From positions 1-33,904 of IMG/VR virus record IMGVR_UViG_3300025419_000117: 33,904 nucleotides of DNA; one strand, written 5' to 3'. Under the pieces are notes generated by a model. It searched no databases, was not told the origin of the DNA, and saw nothing but the letters and a program-made list of their open reading frames with translations. This DNA comes from a virus. Position numbers and translations under genes: made by a program. This document shows positions 14,344-22,143 of this stretch, one piece after another (the first letter of the stretch is position 1; each line of letters starts with the position of its first letter).

Positions 14344-14362
14344 TGTTTGGAAATTCCAAACA
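14344..14362. repeat. 19-nt palindrome in the early operon gap
   Basis: TGTTTGGAA-A-TTCCAAACA, between the 13907 gene and the next HTH gene, next to a GGGGTTGAACCC element at 14328. The rest of the 120-bp gap holds the GGAGG ribosome site of the next gene. Confidence 0.55.
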
Positions 14363-14442
14363 TTGATTTTACAGGTGTTCCAGAGAGCACTTTGGGGTAA
14401 TTGGCATAATGATGCGGGTTCCCTTTTTGGAGGGCTTTTAAG

Positions 14443-14727
14443 ATGAATTTCACGCGAATTAAAGAACATTTCAAAGAGCTCGGTTTTGTCCAAAACAGAC
14501 TCGCCAAAGATCTGAAAATTTCTCGAACCGTTGTATCTAATTTCCTCGCCGGTCGTCGTGATCGGATTAGAAAAAGAGATTTTAAAAATATTTATAGATG
14601 GCTCGTCGATCACAATGTTATCATCATTAAGCCGCGCCCAAAACATGATTGTCCTGCTTGCGGCAAACCGCACACAATAAAAAAGAATCACGATCGTCAT
14701 CAGGAGCTCCTCAATGCCGAAAAATAA
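14443..14727 (+). CDS. XRE-family HTH protein with CxxC-xxH tail
   Basis: 94 aa, TTTTTGGAGG upstream. Residues 1-55 form a helix-turn-helix (FVQNRLAKDLKISRTVVSNFLAGRRDRIRKRDFKNIYRWL). A C-terminal CPACGKPH (about residues 69-76) could bind zinc. Probably a second early regulator or a DNA-binding accessory of transposition. Confidence 0.55.
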   Translation: MNFTRIKEHFKELGFVQNRLAKDLKISRTVVSNFLAGRRDRIRKRDFKNIYRWLVDHNVIIIKPRPKHDCPACGKPHTIKKNHDRHQELLNAEK

Positions 14728-15055
14728 ATCTATTCGTCTTCCTGTCTCCCCTTCTACCCATCTCCCGATCTGTAAATTCTGCGGTTGCTCAGATCCACTC
14801 GGCTATTTGCCGGAACATCTCTCCGCCGCTGAAATGCGCATCATCGTCACCAGGCTGCATGTAATAGCAAAAGAAATCTCTCCAAAAATATTCGCATCAC
14901 CCTCATCGATAGCACAAGTTCTAAGCGGACATCTCGACAGTGGATCCACATTCGATAAACTTGAAAAATATTTATTATCGCTCATCAAACAATCTAATCA
15001 ATGCACCGCGCCGGCGCAATCGGAAACTGTTAAGAATTCTCACGCATCGATATGA
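14714..15055 (+). CDS. Small DNA-binding-type early protein
   Basis: 113 aa, overlapping the previous gene by 14 bp, AGGAG site upstream. N-terminal CKFCGC cluster (about 21-26), then a helical domain whose second half (SPSSIAQVLSGHLDSGSTFDKLEKYLLSLI) reads like an XRE-type recognition helix and support helices. Function unknown; regulator by context. Confidence 0.45.
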   Translation: MPKNKSIRLPVSPSTHLPICKFCGCSDPLGYLPEHLSAAEMRIIVTRLHVIAKEISPKIFASPSSIAQVLSGHLDSGSTFDKLEKYLLSLIKQSNQCTAPAQSETVKNSHASI

Positions 15056-15393
15056 TCGATCATCATACGATACTTTATGGAATCATTGCGCAATGGGAAC
15101 TTGCCGAAAGGTTGCGGCGCGATGACCGCACCTTCGATGGCTGGAAATTTCTTGCAAATGCAATAGGACATAAAAGCGCATCGACTCTCCGCAATATGTG
15201 CCTCGAACGATCTACAAATAATTCTGCAAAACTCGGTTACGATGATTCTATTATCATCATGTCCATCACCAACGATTATAGACTTTTTTATGCTATGAAG
15301 ACACGGCTCATCGAACTGCGGCGCTCTGAGGCAGAGCGTCTCAATCAACTCAATTTATTTTCCGAGCCAATCCGCTCCCTGGAGATGCAATGA
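15052..15393 (+). CDS. Putative phage regulatory protein, CII/CP76-like
   Basis: 113 aa, coupled to both neighbours by overlapping starts. The core FDGWKFLANAIGHKSASTLRNMCLERSTNNSAKLGYDDSIIIMSITNDYRLF follows the pattern of the phage regulatory CII (CP76) family: lA..lG.ks..tLrn, then a Leu/Gly stretch and tgD..L. Directly before the transposase, it may modulate transposition-operon expression. Moderate confidence. Confidence 0.45.
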   Translation: MIDHHTILYGIIAQWELAERLRRDDRTFDGWKFLANAIGHKSASTLRNMCLERSTNNSAKLGYDDSIIIMSITNDYRLFYAMKTRLIELRRSEAERLNQLNLFSEPIRSLEMQ

Positions 15394-17297
15394 ACGAAGA
15401 ATTACAAATACCAATCGTGCCATCAAATAAAATCACTCCGGAAATTATCGCGCGTGTGAATACCTTTATGAGATTTGTAATCGTCAAAGAAGGTATCGGA
15501 GATGCGAGAAAACAATTAAGCGCGGCGACGGAGCTCACGGAGCCGACTATCCATTGGTATTGCATTCGCTTGAGACAAATGTTCCACCTCGCGCCTCGCT
15601 CTCCGCTCGCATCTATAGCAGCACATCCGCAGCTCAGGCAGGCATTGGAAGTTCTTTTCACGCGCAAGCAGCGCAGCGATAAAGCTTCATTGAGAAGTGG
15701 AGGCAATATCGTTGTGCTCTGGGGCGACGATTTAAAGCAAGTGAGCCTTGAACAGTATGTAATCTCTCAATATGGACACAAGGGACAATCGTCTCTCAAT
15801 GTCTACAACGCTCTTTGCAACGAGTCGGCCATCGGAAAAGTATTTTGCTTAACAGAAAACGGCATGATAAAATGCACACATGAAGAGCTTCCATCGCTCT
15901 CTACCATCGTTCGTTTTTTACGCGTGCGAAGAGACGATGCACTGAATCCGGATGCAGAAGAAGCGCGGGCAATACAACGATCCCGCATGTCGCAGAAACA
16001 ATTCGATGCCGTTAATTTTTTCGTGAGACAGAACCCAAACGAATTTCGCGTGCGCGGCTATCTCGAAATCGACGACACAGAAACCGATGTGCAGATACTT
16101 CGCACAAACGGACAGTCGGATCGATTCTGGTGCACGCACGTTGTCGATTTCCATTCCTCGCTCGGCTGTTCATACTATTTAAGTTACATGCCGAATGCCG
16201 AGACTGCCTCGCTTGCTCTCCGTAATGCTTTTCTCGGCAATCAAATTAAGATCGCAACGCCTGGAACAGACAAAGATGGAAATCCAGTTATAAATTATGT
16301 ATCACTTCCCAATGCTATGGACTTGCCCGATCATATCATGCTTGATTGGGGAAAAACATTTCACAATAAACAATTGAGCCGCGTCATGGGCGATATTGAA
16401 GCAACGGATTCACGCAAGACAGCCTTTAATAGGTTTTGCGAAATACATCGCTCCACACCTTATCATCCGCAAAGTAAACCGCACGTTGAACGATCATTCG
16501 GAGTGCTCAATCAGTTTTGGAAACTTCTTCCCGGATATACCGGCTCAAATTATTCCGGCAAACCTGAATCGTTGAAGGAAGAAATTAAGCAAGGCGTTTT
16601 ATTAGCCGAAGGCGATTTTATCCGCCTCTTCGAACTTGCATGGAATGTCTATAATAATAAACCGATGCGGCGTCTTAACGGACTAAGCCGCGTGCAATAT
16701 TATCTCGCGCGGAATCAACATCCGAAGCAGATGAGTGAACGAGTGCTTGACTTCCTGTTGATGAAGAATGATAAACATCCACAGGTGAGACAGGGGCACT
16801 TCACACTCAACACAATAGATTATTTTAGCCCCGACCTCGCCCGTCCGCGATATGAAAAGCAACGCTGCGATGTTTTTTACGATCCGCAAAACGCCGGTTT
16901 CGTTCACGTCTATTTTCAAGGGATATATGCAGCCACGGCGGTCAATAGCGATCTCATCGGACAGACACAGCGCGAGGCGATCGAAATCATTAAACAACGC
17001 GGACGTGAGGAAAGTATTTTACAAAAGAAAGTGAACGAGATCCGCATGGGCGGATCGCACCTGCAAGCAAAAGCAAATGCGTTCATGGGTATGATTCAAA
17101 ATGTCTCGCTCTTACCGATGGAACAAATTAACCGCAACTCAACACCGATTACTATTTTAACAAATATCGAACAGCAGGCAAGTGAAGTCGCTGGCGCTCA
17201 GCAGGAAGCCGAACGCATGGCAGAAATGGAAAAGAAGTCTCGCAGTAATAAGAAAGTGAAACTCGATTTAACATTGATTCAATCACGTATTGCATAA
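15390..17297 (+). CDS. Transposase, MuA-like DDE recombinase
   Basis: 635 aa. The retroviral-integrase-type core has the first Asp in YLEIDDTETD (D228 or D229), the second in HIMLDWGKTFHN (D319) and the Glu in SKPHVERSFGVLNQFW (E367), matching the D, D, E order of MuA. N-terminal DNA-binding helices precede it; the C-terminus is a lysine/glutamine-rich helix likely to contact MuB. GGAG lies just upstream of the ATG, which overlaps the previous stop. It carries out strand cleavage and transfer during lysogenic integration and lytic replication. Length is close to MuA (663 aa). Confidence 0.9.
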   Translation: MNEELQIPIVPSNKITPEIIARVNTFMRFVIVKEGIGDARKQLSAATELTEPTIHWYCIRLRQMFHLAPRSPLASIAAHPQLRQALEVLFTRKQRSDKASLRSGGNIVVLWGDDLKQVSLEQYVISQYGHKGQSSLNVYNALCNESAIGKVFCLTENGMIKCTHEELPSLSTIVRFLRVRRDDALNPDAEEARAIQRSRMSQKQFDAVNFFVRQNPNEFRVRGYLEIDDTETDVQILRTNGQSDRFWCTHVVDFHSSLGCSYYLSYMPNAETASLALRNAFLGNQIKIATPGTDKDGNPVINYVSLPNAMDLPDHIMLDWGKTFHNKQLSRVMGDIEATDSRKTAFNRFCEIHRSTPYHPQSKPHVERSFGVLNQFWKLLPGYTGSNYSGKPESLKEEIKQGVLLAEGDFIRLFELAWNVYNNKPMRRLNGLSRVQYYLARNQHPKQMSERVLDFLLMKNDKHPQVRQGHFTLNTIDYFSPDLARPRYEKQRCDVFYDPQNAGFVHVYFQGIYAATAVNSDLIGQTQREAIEIIKQRGREESILQKKVNEIRMGGSHLQAKANAFMGMIQNVSLLPMEQINRNSTPITILTNIEQQASEVAGAQQEAERMAEMEKKSRSNKKVKLDLTLIQSRIA

Positions 17298-17317
17298 CCT
17301 TTGAAAGAGGTTCGCAA

Positions 17318-18271
17318 ATGAGTTCTGTACGCTTAGAATTGATACACCGGGTTAATTTTACATCTGATTCTATCGGAGAAGTACGCCAACGCATCGAGCG
17401 TTTACGCGAAGAAGGCGAAATATCCCTTAAAGATCTCGAGAAGGGAACAAGTTATGCATCGAGCACTTGGAGCCAATATCTCAGCAACACCTACAAAGGC
17501 GATGCTTCGAATCTTGACGAACTTCTTATTCAGTTTTATCGCAAATGGGTACTTCGGAATACGATTATCAAAACGAACGTCGTTGAAGACATCCATGGCT
17601 TTATCGAAATTGCATGGATGCGCCGCCGCATCGGCGAGATCACCGGAAAATTCGGACGGGGAAAAACGAAGGGAGCCAGTTCTTATGTTGCCAAACATCC
17701 GGAGTATGCTGTGATGGTCCGCCTCACCGGAGTTTCTAACGCGAACGAACTCATCAGGCTCATCAGCGAGGAAATTGGAGTAACGGATATGCGCGGCAGC
17801 AGAAGCGATCGACTCCATTCACTTATTCGAAATTTGCAGCGCAAAAACCGCCTCATCATCATCGACGAGGCGGATAGATTGAAACCGGATTCTCTTTCTC
17901 TCGTGCAAGATATTCATGGCGACGATCAGGCAAATTGCGGTGTAATACTTATCGGAACGGACCGTTTGAACACCCTCCTCAGGCAGCCAGAACTTGGCTA
18001 TATGAACCGCCGCGTAAAAATGGAACTGAAAATTGACGACATCGACATCAAAGAATCCAAGAACATCGCAAACATGTACCCGCACGATCTTGATGACAAA
18101 CAAATGAAACAACTCTGGGATTTTTGTAAGAAACACTTTGGTGTCGGCAGTCTGGTAAATATTCTTGACAACGCCTACGATGTTATGGCGCTGAAGAATT
18201 TAAAGAAGATAGATGCCTCATGTGTCAATGAAGCATACACACATCCAGAACCAATACATATAGACGATTGA
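17318..18271 (+). CDS. MuB-like transposition ATPase
   Basis: 317 aa. N-terminal HTH-like region (DLEKGTSYASSTWSQYLSNTYKGD, 39-62) as in MuB, then an AAA+ core: Walker A GKFGRGKT (110-117), Walker B LIIIDEAD (179-186), sensor I VILIGTD. MuB binds target DNA, activates the transposase and gives target immunity. The gene follows the transposase by 20 bp and has an AAAGAGG site. Confidence 0.85.
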   Translation: MSSVRLELIHRVNFTSDSIGEVRQRIERLREEGEISLKDLEKGTSYASSTWSQYLSNTYKGDASNLDELLIQFYRKWVLRNTIIKTNVVEDIHGFIEIAWMRRRIGEITGKFGRGKTKGASSYVAKHPEYAVMVRLTGVSNANELIRLISEEIGVTDMRGSRSDRLHSLIRNLQRKNRLIIIDEADRLKPDSLSLVQDIHGDDQANCGVILIGTDRLNTLLRQPELGYMNRRVKMELKIDDIDIKESKNIANMYPHDLDDKQMKQLWDFCKKHFGVGSLVNILDNAYDVMALKNLKKIDASCVNEAYTHPEPIHIDD

Positions 18272-18279
18272 GGTGTAAG

Positions 18280-18471
18280 ATGGACGCATATTCTCGTCAA
18301 GATGTGATAGGAATGATAAATAATTTTGTGAATCGGGAAGGTCGCATTCCAATGCAGCATGAATTTCTTTCTGTGAACGGTTTGCCCGGGAGAAGCGTGT
18401 TGGCACGCAATACAAATAATATTGCAGATCGTCCTGTTCCCGGCGAAGCGACGAGGTTTACGACAATATGA
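18280..18471 (+). CDS. Truncated homing-endonuclease-associated repeat protein
   Basis: 63 aa from the ATG at 18280 (GAGGTG upstream). Residues 4-43 (SRQDVIGMINNFVNREGRIPMQHEFLSVNGLPGRSVL) match the first repeat of the proteins at 21216 and 22965 (family pattern I..i..f....GR.P...e....LPG.s...), but the F-G-S-W-N...A-G-L half is missing, replaced by an unrelated tail. Probably a fragment left by recombination. Its stop overlaps the GemA-like start (ATGA), so translation may be coupled. Confidence 0.5.
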   Translation: MDAYSRQDVIGMINNFVNREGRIPMQHEFLSVNGLPGRSVLARNTNNIADRPVPGEATRFTTI

Positions 18472-18968
18472 ATCGTCAATCTAATTTCTCCCCCTTACCA
18501 AGGGGGAGAGCAAGAGGGGGTCGCAATTTCTTAATCCAAAGAATCCACGTTCTCAAACGGGATCTCTCGCTCGACGATGAAACGTACCGGACCATCCTGC
18601 GATCTATCTCGGGCAAGGAATCCTGTGCGGACATCGATGATGAATATCTCAATCTCATCAAGCAGCAGCTGGAGAGCGTGCAGCAACGGCGGCAACTTGG
18701 ATCATCTCTCAAACTGAAGAACGAAAATGAGCATCGTAAAATCGCAAAACTAGGATTTCTCTTGGGTTGGTCATGGCATGATATTGCTGGTTTTTGTTTT
18801 AAACAAACTGGCAAACGATCTACACATACATGCGACAATTTGGGATTGCGTAAAATAATATCCGGCATGACAAATATAATAAATGATAAACTTGCAGACG
18901 GTTCACTCAAATTGGCACACAAAGATTTAGAAATATTTCTAAGGCACACTCAGCAATCTGACACTTAA
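18468..18968 (+). CDS. Mu gp16/GemA-like protein (DUF1018)
   Basis: 166 aa. Residues 22-60 (IQRIHVLKRDLSLDDETYRTILRSISGKESCADIDDEYLNLI) are the GemA/gp16 signature, followed by a LGFLLGWSWHDIAGFCFKQTGKRSTHTCDNLGLRKII segment typical of the family. In Mu, GemA affects host gene expression and DNA gyrase-linked processes. Residues about 7-18 (FSPLPRGRARGG) are translated from a palindromic repeat, and no better start exists after it, so the repeat seems to be built into the protein. Confidence 0.75.
   Translation: MNRQSNFSPLPRGRARGGRNFLIQRIHVLKRDLSLDDETYRTILRSISGKESCADIDDEYLNLIKQQLESVQQRRQLGSSLKLKNENEHRKIAKLGFLLGWSWHDIAGFCFKQTGKRSTHTCDNLGLRKIISGMTNIINDKLADGSLKLAHKDLEIFLRHTQQSDT
18487..18522. 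repeat. CTCCCC hairpin repeat, copy 7, inside GemA-like gene
   Basis: TCTCCCCCTT (18487-18496) pairs with AAGGGGGAGA (18500-18509), then GCAAGAGGGGGTCGC. In frame with the gp16-like gene and translated as SPLPRGRARGG. Confidence 0.8.
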
Positions 18969-18978
18969 CGGAGGAAAT

Positions 18979-19359
18979 ATGGACATCACCTCAATAGGCT
19001 TAACTATTATTATCATTGGTATCCTCGGTGCGGTACTCGTCAGAATTTTGCGCAAAAGTCACGATCAAACTATCATTCCTTTCGAATCACTGTACGATAA
19101 TGAACGCTTAGAGCAGCTCATAAACATCGCGGGCGGAGATTCCATCGCGCAGCTTGTGCGACTCTATAATATACGCGGCACAGATTTGGCATTTGCCAAT
19201 CAAAAAAACTCTTTCGATGTTCGCTCACTCACCCGGGACCGTATTATACTCTTTCAAGAGATTAACCGGCTTCGCCAATTACGACTTGAAAAAGAAAGTC
19301 AACTATTATCTCATTACACAAAAGTGGCGAGGGTACATCGCCCGGAAAGGTTTCTATGA
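18979..19359 (+). CDS. Small membrane-anchored early protein
   Basis: 126 aa with ACGGAGGAAAT before the ATG. One N-terminal membrane helix (IGLTIIIIGILGAVLVRIL, 6-24), then a cytoplasmic helical domain (LYDNERLEQLINIAGGDSIAQLVRLYN... RDRIILFQEINRLRQLRLEKESQLL). Function unknown; possibly host-takeover or superinfection exclusion. Confidence 0.5.
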   Translation: MDITSIGLTIIIIGILGAVLVRILRKSHDQTIIPFESLYDNERLEQLINIAGGDSIAQLVRLYNIRGTDLAFANQKNSFDVRSLTRDRIILFQEINRLRQLRLEKESQLLSHYTKVARVHRPERFL

Positions 19360-19715
19360 ACAACATCTTGAATCAATACGCCCGGCATTACATCGCAATG
19401 AAGGCACAGGAAAAAATCTGCGCCGATCTCAGCAAGCAGGTCATACGCGAACTTCGCAAGACCGAAGGCGGCGCCGTGGTCGAAGGCATCGAGCTGCACG
19501 TTTCGAATAATATCAAGCGTACCTATGCCAAAGACATCCAGGCATGCCTCGACGAGCTGAACTTCAAAATTGAAGAGCAGAAGAAAATTGCGACCGACGC
19601 CGGTAAGGTCACGGAGAAATACACTCCGTACGTGAAGGGATTTATTCCGAAGTCGAATGCGAAACAAATCCTTGCCCGTGTGTCGGATTACGCAAAACAT
19701 TTTGGCATTAAATGA
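19356..19715 (+). CDS. Unknown early protein
   Basis: 119 aa, coupled to the previous gene (ATGA overlap). Helical N-terminus (MNNILNQYARHYIAMKAQEKICADLSKQVIRELRK), a short beta segment (GIELHVSNNIKRTY), a second helical pair (ACLDELNFKIEEQKKIATDAG) and a basic C-terminus. DUF3164-type proteins occupy a similar place in Mu-like phages, but length and sequence do not fit that family, so no name is given. Confidence 0.5.
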   Translation: MNNILNQYARHYIAMKAQEKICADLSKQVIRELRKTEGGAVVEGIELHVSNNIKRTYAKDIQACLDELNFKIEEQKKIATDAGKVTEKYTPYVKGFIPKSNAKQILARVSDYAKHFGIK

Positions 19716-19806
19716 ACGATTTGCTTCTCAATATTGCAGTAATTTTTTAAACAGCCGAGGTTAAAAATACAGAACAATATATCAGCTTTATCCAAAGGAG
19801 ATTACC

Positions 19807-20223
19807 ATGCTTGAATTAGCACCTGAAGAACGCCGTGCGCAGATCATCCGAAACTGCGGCGCCATGCCAAACGGCGAGCGTCGGCCGCAATCCGGCATAA
19901 CACCACCACTCGTTTACTTCACAGATCCGCTCACAAAATCAACCTTGATTTTGTCAATCGAAGATGTAACCGTCGATAATGTGAGATGGAAGTTGCATGA
20001 ATCCAGAGTAAAATTTGGCATAGCGATCATCGAGCTTATCGAGCAGTTTAAACTCTTTATTCTTTCTCTCGAACGGACGAAGAATTTGCCGGAGCCGGTC
20101 GTGAACGCTGCGGCAAATGCTGCGGTGATGGAGATCTATTCATACGAATCGGCAAACTCCGCCGAAGGCGAATGCGTCTCTGGCGCAGATCCAGGATTTT
20201 ATAGAGAAGACCATGCCGCATAA
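19807..20223 (+). CDS. Unknown accessory protein
   Basis: 138 aa, AAAGGAGATTACC before the ATG. Strand-rich middle (PLVYFTDPLTKSTLILSIEDVTVDNVRWKLHES) then a helix (VKFGIAIIELIEQFKLFILSLERTK) and an acidic C-terminus. Overlaps the next gene by 11 bp. No family recognised. Confidence 0.5.
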   Translation: MLELAPEERRAQIIRNCGAMPNGERRPQSGITPPLVYFTDPLTKSTLILSIEDVTVDNVRWKLHESRVKFGIAIIELIEQFKLFILSLERTKNLPEPVVNAAANAAVMEIYSYESANSAEGECVSGADPGFYREDHAA

Positions 20224-20812
20224 ACTGAAATACACAGATCAACAGATGCTTGACCGCGCATGCGTGTTTTATAAAAAGAATAACAAACCTCCGCGCATCG
20301 CCGATTTTAACCCGGGTTTTGCCGTGACCGCCGCTAAAAGATTCGGCAGCTGGAATAACTACATCGATGCAGCACTGAAGATGCGTGCGAACTATCACAA
20401 TTGGAAACCGGAAGAATTAACGTTCCTCGTGCGCACGTTTTGGGAAAAGAATCATCGTTTCCCTGTGCAGAATGAATTGACGGAAGACGGCAGGGACATC
20501 GACAAGATTCTTATAAAACATTTCGGATCGATCAATAAATATTTTGAAAGTGCGATCGGCACAAGTCCGCGCGTGGAAATCCTTCGCGCAATAAAAGAAT
20601 TAACGCCTCCAGGCTGCCATGTCGCAACTCCTGCAGAGATCCTTGCGCAGATCCGCAAGAAGATTCCTTTTCCAACAAACCTTTGCTCATTCAATATGCG
20701 CACTCTTTCTGTCGATGGTTATGTAATGAGTGGGAAGTATGATAGAACTCGCTGGCACAAATTAACTCCTAAAGGTCGTGAGTTTTTAAAGTCTTTCGAG
20801 GCTTCGAAATGA
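20213..20812 (+). CDS. Homing-endonuclease-associated repeat protein with winged-helix C-terminus
   Basis: 199 aa. Two copies of the HNH-associated repeat (PF18780-type): residues 8-60 (QMLDRACVFYKKNNKPPRIADF... AAKRFGSWNNYIDAALKM) and 65-117 (LTFLVRTFWEKNHRFPVQNELTEDGRDIDKILIKHFGSINKYFESAIG). The C-terminal 75 residues resemble a winged helix (TPAEILAQIRKKIP... HKLTPKGREFLKSF). No HNH nuclease is present. Repeats of this family probably bind DNA, so this may be a regulator. It precedes the first leader-RNA cassette. Confidence 0.65.
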   Translation: MPHKLKYTDQQMLDRACVFYKKNNKPPRIADFNPGFAVTAAKRFGSWNNYIDAALKMRANYHNWKPEELTFLVRTFWEKNHRFPVQNELTEDGRDIDKILIKHFGSINKYFESAIGTSPRVEILRAIKELTPPGCHVATPAEILAQIRKKIPFPTNLCSFNMRTLSVDGYVMSGKYDRTRWHKLTPKGREFLKSFEASK

Positions 20813-21015
20813 TGCACTTGCTTTTCATATTCCTCCTTTGTAACTTGGTACCGCTAATACAATTGAGCGGTGCCCGGTCCGTAATTCCGGAATTTTCGTT
20901 TTTACGGGTAAATAAATCACTGGCTCACTCTCCAGAATTCCGCGAGGATCTGGGACGCTACTCAATTGGCGTTAGCAAGAGTGAGCCATTTTTTCATGCT
21001 AAAACAATTGAGGAG
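20813..21015 (+). ncRNA. Structured leader RNA, cassette 1
   Basis: Lies between the stop at 20812 and the 65-aa gene at 21022. Hairpin P1: GGTACCGCT (20847-20855) with AGCGGTGCC (20866-20874). P2: CCGTAA (20879-20884) with TTACGG (20902-20907). P3: an 11-bp outer stem TGGCTCACTCT (20921-20931) with AGAGTGAGCCA (20978-20988), enclosing CCAGA/TCTGG (20932-20936, 20949-20953) and a second inner hairpin (ACGC/GCGT, 20955 and 20969), followed by a U-rich TTTTTT run and then AGGAGG. The same three-part layout recurs at 22562 and 25505 with different stem sequences. Could be an attenuator or a separate small RNA. Confidence 0.7.
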
Positions 21016-21021
21016 GTCGCC

Positions 21022-21219
21022 ATGACCTGCAACAAACGCATCGCCGCGCTCCGTGTCGAAACGGATTGCGCTGTAAAAAGTCTCATCCTTCAATTCTCAC
21101 CGATCGACAAGCACCGTCGCTATCTCGCGAAACTCAATCCGGATAAAATAAAGCTCCATTTGTCCTGGATCGTCCGCAATCTAAAACAGATCGATGCGTT
21201 ACAAGGAGGTGTGAGATGA
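21022..21219 (+). CDS. 65-aa helical protein, cassette 1
   Basis: 65 aa from the ATG at 21022 (AGGAGG nine bases upstream). Sequence pattern NKRIAALRVETD-AVKSLILQFSPIDKHRRYLAKLNP followed by DKIKLHLSWIVRNLKQIDAL: two or three amphipathic helices. Nearly identical proteins occur at 22771 and 25723, and diverged relatives flank the holin (10607, 11153). An in-frame upstream extension to 20809 exists but crosses the structured RNA and is not conserved, so I reject it. Coupled to the repeat protein by ATGA overlap. Function unknown. Confidence 0.75.
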   Translation: MTCNKRIAALRVETDCAVKSLILQFSPIDKHRRYLAKLNPDKIKLHLSWIVRNLKQIDALQGGVR

Positions 21220-21728
21220 GAACTAAATCATTCTATTTTCATACCACTCGTTCAAAAAAGAATATTATTGAAGCAATTATCAATTTCCATTCTAAACATG
21301 GAATACCACCTAAAGGGAAAGACTTTAATTCGGATAATGATTTACCAGGGACGAGTACCGTTATCGAATATTTCGGAACCATGAACGAAGCGATTTTAGC
21401 GGCCGGGTTTATTCCAGAATCCTCTAAAAGACAAAATGGATTTAAATATTCAGACGAGGAAATGATAAGGTCTGTTCGCTCGATTGCGATAAAAATAGGT
21501 CACTTGCCGACGATTACTGAGTGGGATAAACGCCGTGATGCATACATGCCAACACGTTTGACTTATAAATTGCGCTTTAAAAAATGGCACATTGTTCTAA
21601 GAAAAACGGGATTGAAATTCTCAATTACAAGGTACATTCTTCGTGACATACTTTTTAAAATTGCTGGAACGATTATGTCTCTAGCGAGATATTTCGAACA
21701 ACCCGCTTCACCCAGGAGGAAACCATGA
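21216..21728 (+). CDS. Homing-endonuclease-associated repeat protein, cassette 1
   Basis: 170 aa. Two HNH-associated repeats: residues 13-68 (KKNIIEAIINFHSKHGIPPKGKDFNS...LPGTSTVIEYFGTMNEAILAAGFIP) and 76-133 (SDEEMIRSVRSIAIKIGHLPTITEW...TYKLRFKKWHIVLRKTGLK). A C-terminal amphipathic helix (ITRYILRDILFKIAGTIMSLARYFEQP) follows. No nuclease domain. Predicted DNA-binding; the paralogue at 22965 is closest, that at 25917 more distant. Confidence 0.7.
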   Translation: MRTKSFYFHTTRSKKNIIEAIINFHSKHGIPPKGKDFNSDNDLPGTSTVIEYFGTMNEAILAAGFIPESSKRQNGFKYSDEEMIRSVRSIAIKIGHLPTITEWDKRRDAYMPTRLTYKLRFKKWHIVLRKTGLKFSITRYILRDILFKIAGTIMSLARYFEQPASPRRKP

Positions 21729-21955
21729 TTGAATTACAAAAAACACCTTGCAACCACATCCATGACTTTACACCGATCGTCGAGGGCAACGAAACAGTTG
21801 GAATGATTTGCATCCTCGACGGCTGCGGATTTTCCGTTCGCGAGGATATGCATCGCAGTCATATCACTATTTCTGCAAATACCGATTTACAATTAAGCGA
21901 TGTCCTCCCTAATTTTTTCTCTTCTCATAACGGACAGAAGGGCGGGAGATTATAA
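21725..21955 (+). CDS. Small zinc-ribbon-like protein
   Basis: 76 aa, AGGAGGAAACC before the ATG. CNHIHDF (residues 9-15) and CILDGCGF (28-36) give a C-x2-H...C-x4-C pattern that could bind one zinc. Overlaps the next gene by one base. Mu Com, the translational activator of mom, is a small zinc-finger protein, but this protein lacks the spacing and sequence I would expect, so no equivalence is claimed. Confidence 0.45.
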   Translation: MIELQKTPCNHIHDFTPIVEGNETVGMICILDGCGFSVREDMHRSHITISANTDLQLSDVLPNFFSSHNGQKGGRL

Positions 21956-22143
21956 TGGAGTGCGTCAGCATCATCTCGGCCGATGATGGTTCCTGCTGCA
22001 CTATCCTCGTGCGAGACGGTGCGGACGTTGTTGAGTTGGCGGGAAAAAATAATGCCTGGCGGACTCTCTTGAAGGCAATAATTAAAATGAAGGCGTTGAA
22101 GTTTCAAAAATATATTCGACATGACAAGCTTCTCAAAAAATAA
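21955..22143 (+). CDS. Small unknown protein
   Basis: 62 aa, start overlapping the preceding TAA. Short beta segment (CVSIISADDGSCCTILVRDGADVVELAG) then a basic helix (NNAWRTLLKAIIKMKALKFQKYIRHDKLLKK). Overlaps the next gene by 23 bp. No family recognised. Confidence 0.45.
   Translation: MECVSIISADDGSCCTILVRDGADVVELAGKNNAWRTLLKAIIKMKALKFQKYIRHDKLLKK

Noticed and set aside
19356-19715. DUF3164 assignment by position
   Set aside because: Length and sequence do not fit the family as I know it, so the gene is left as unknown.
20809-21021. An N-terminal extension of the cassette 1 65-aa protein, with a signal-peptide-like start (MMHLLFIFLLCN)
   Set aside because: The region folds into the conserved leader RNA, the two other cassettes encode different peptides there, the shared DNA block is in a different frame in each copy, and a strong AGGAGG site marks the ATG at 21022.
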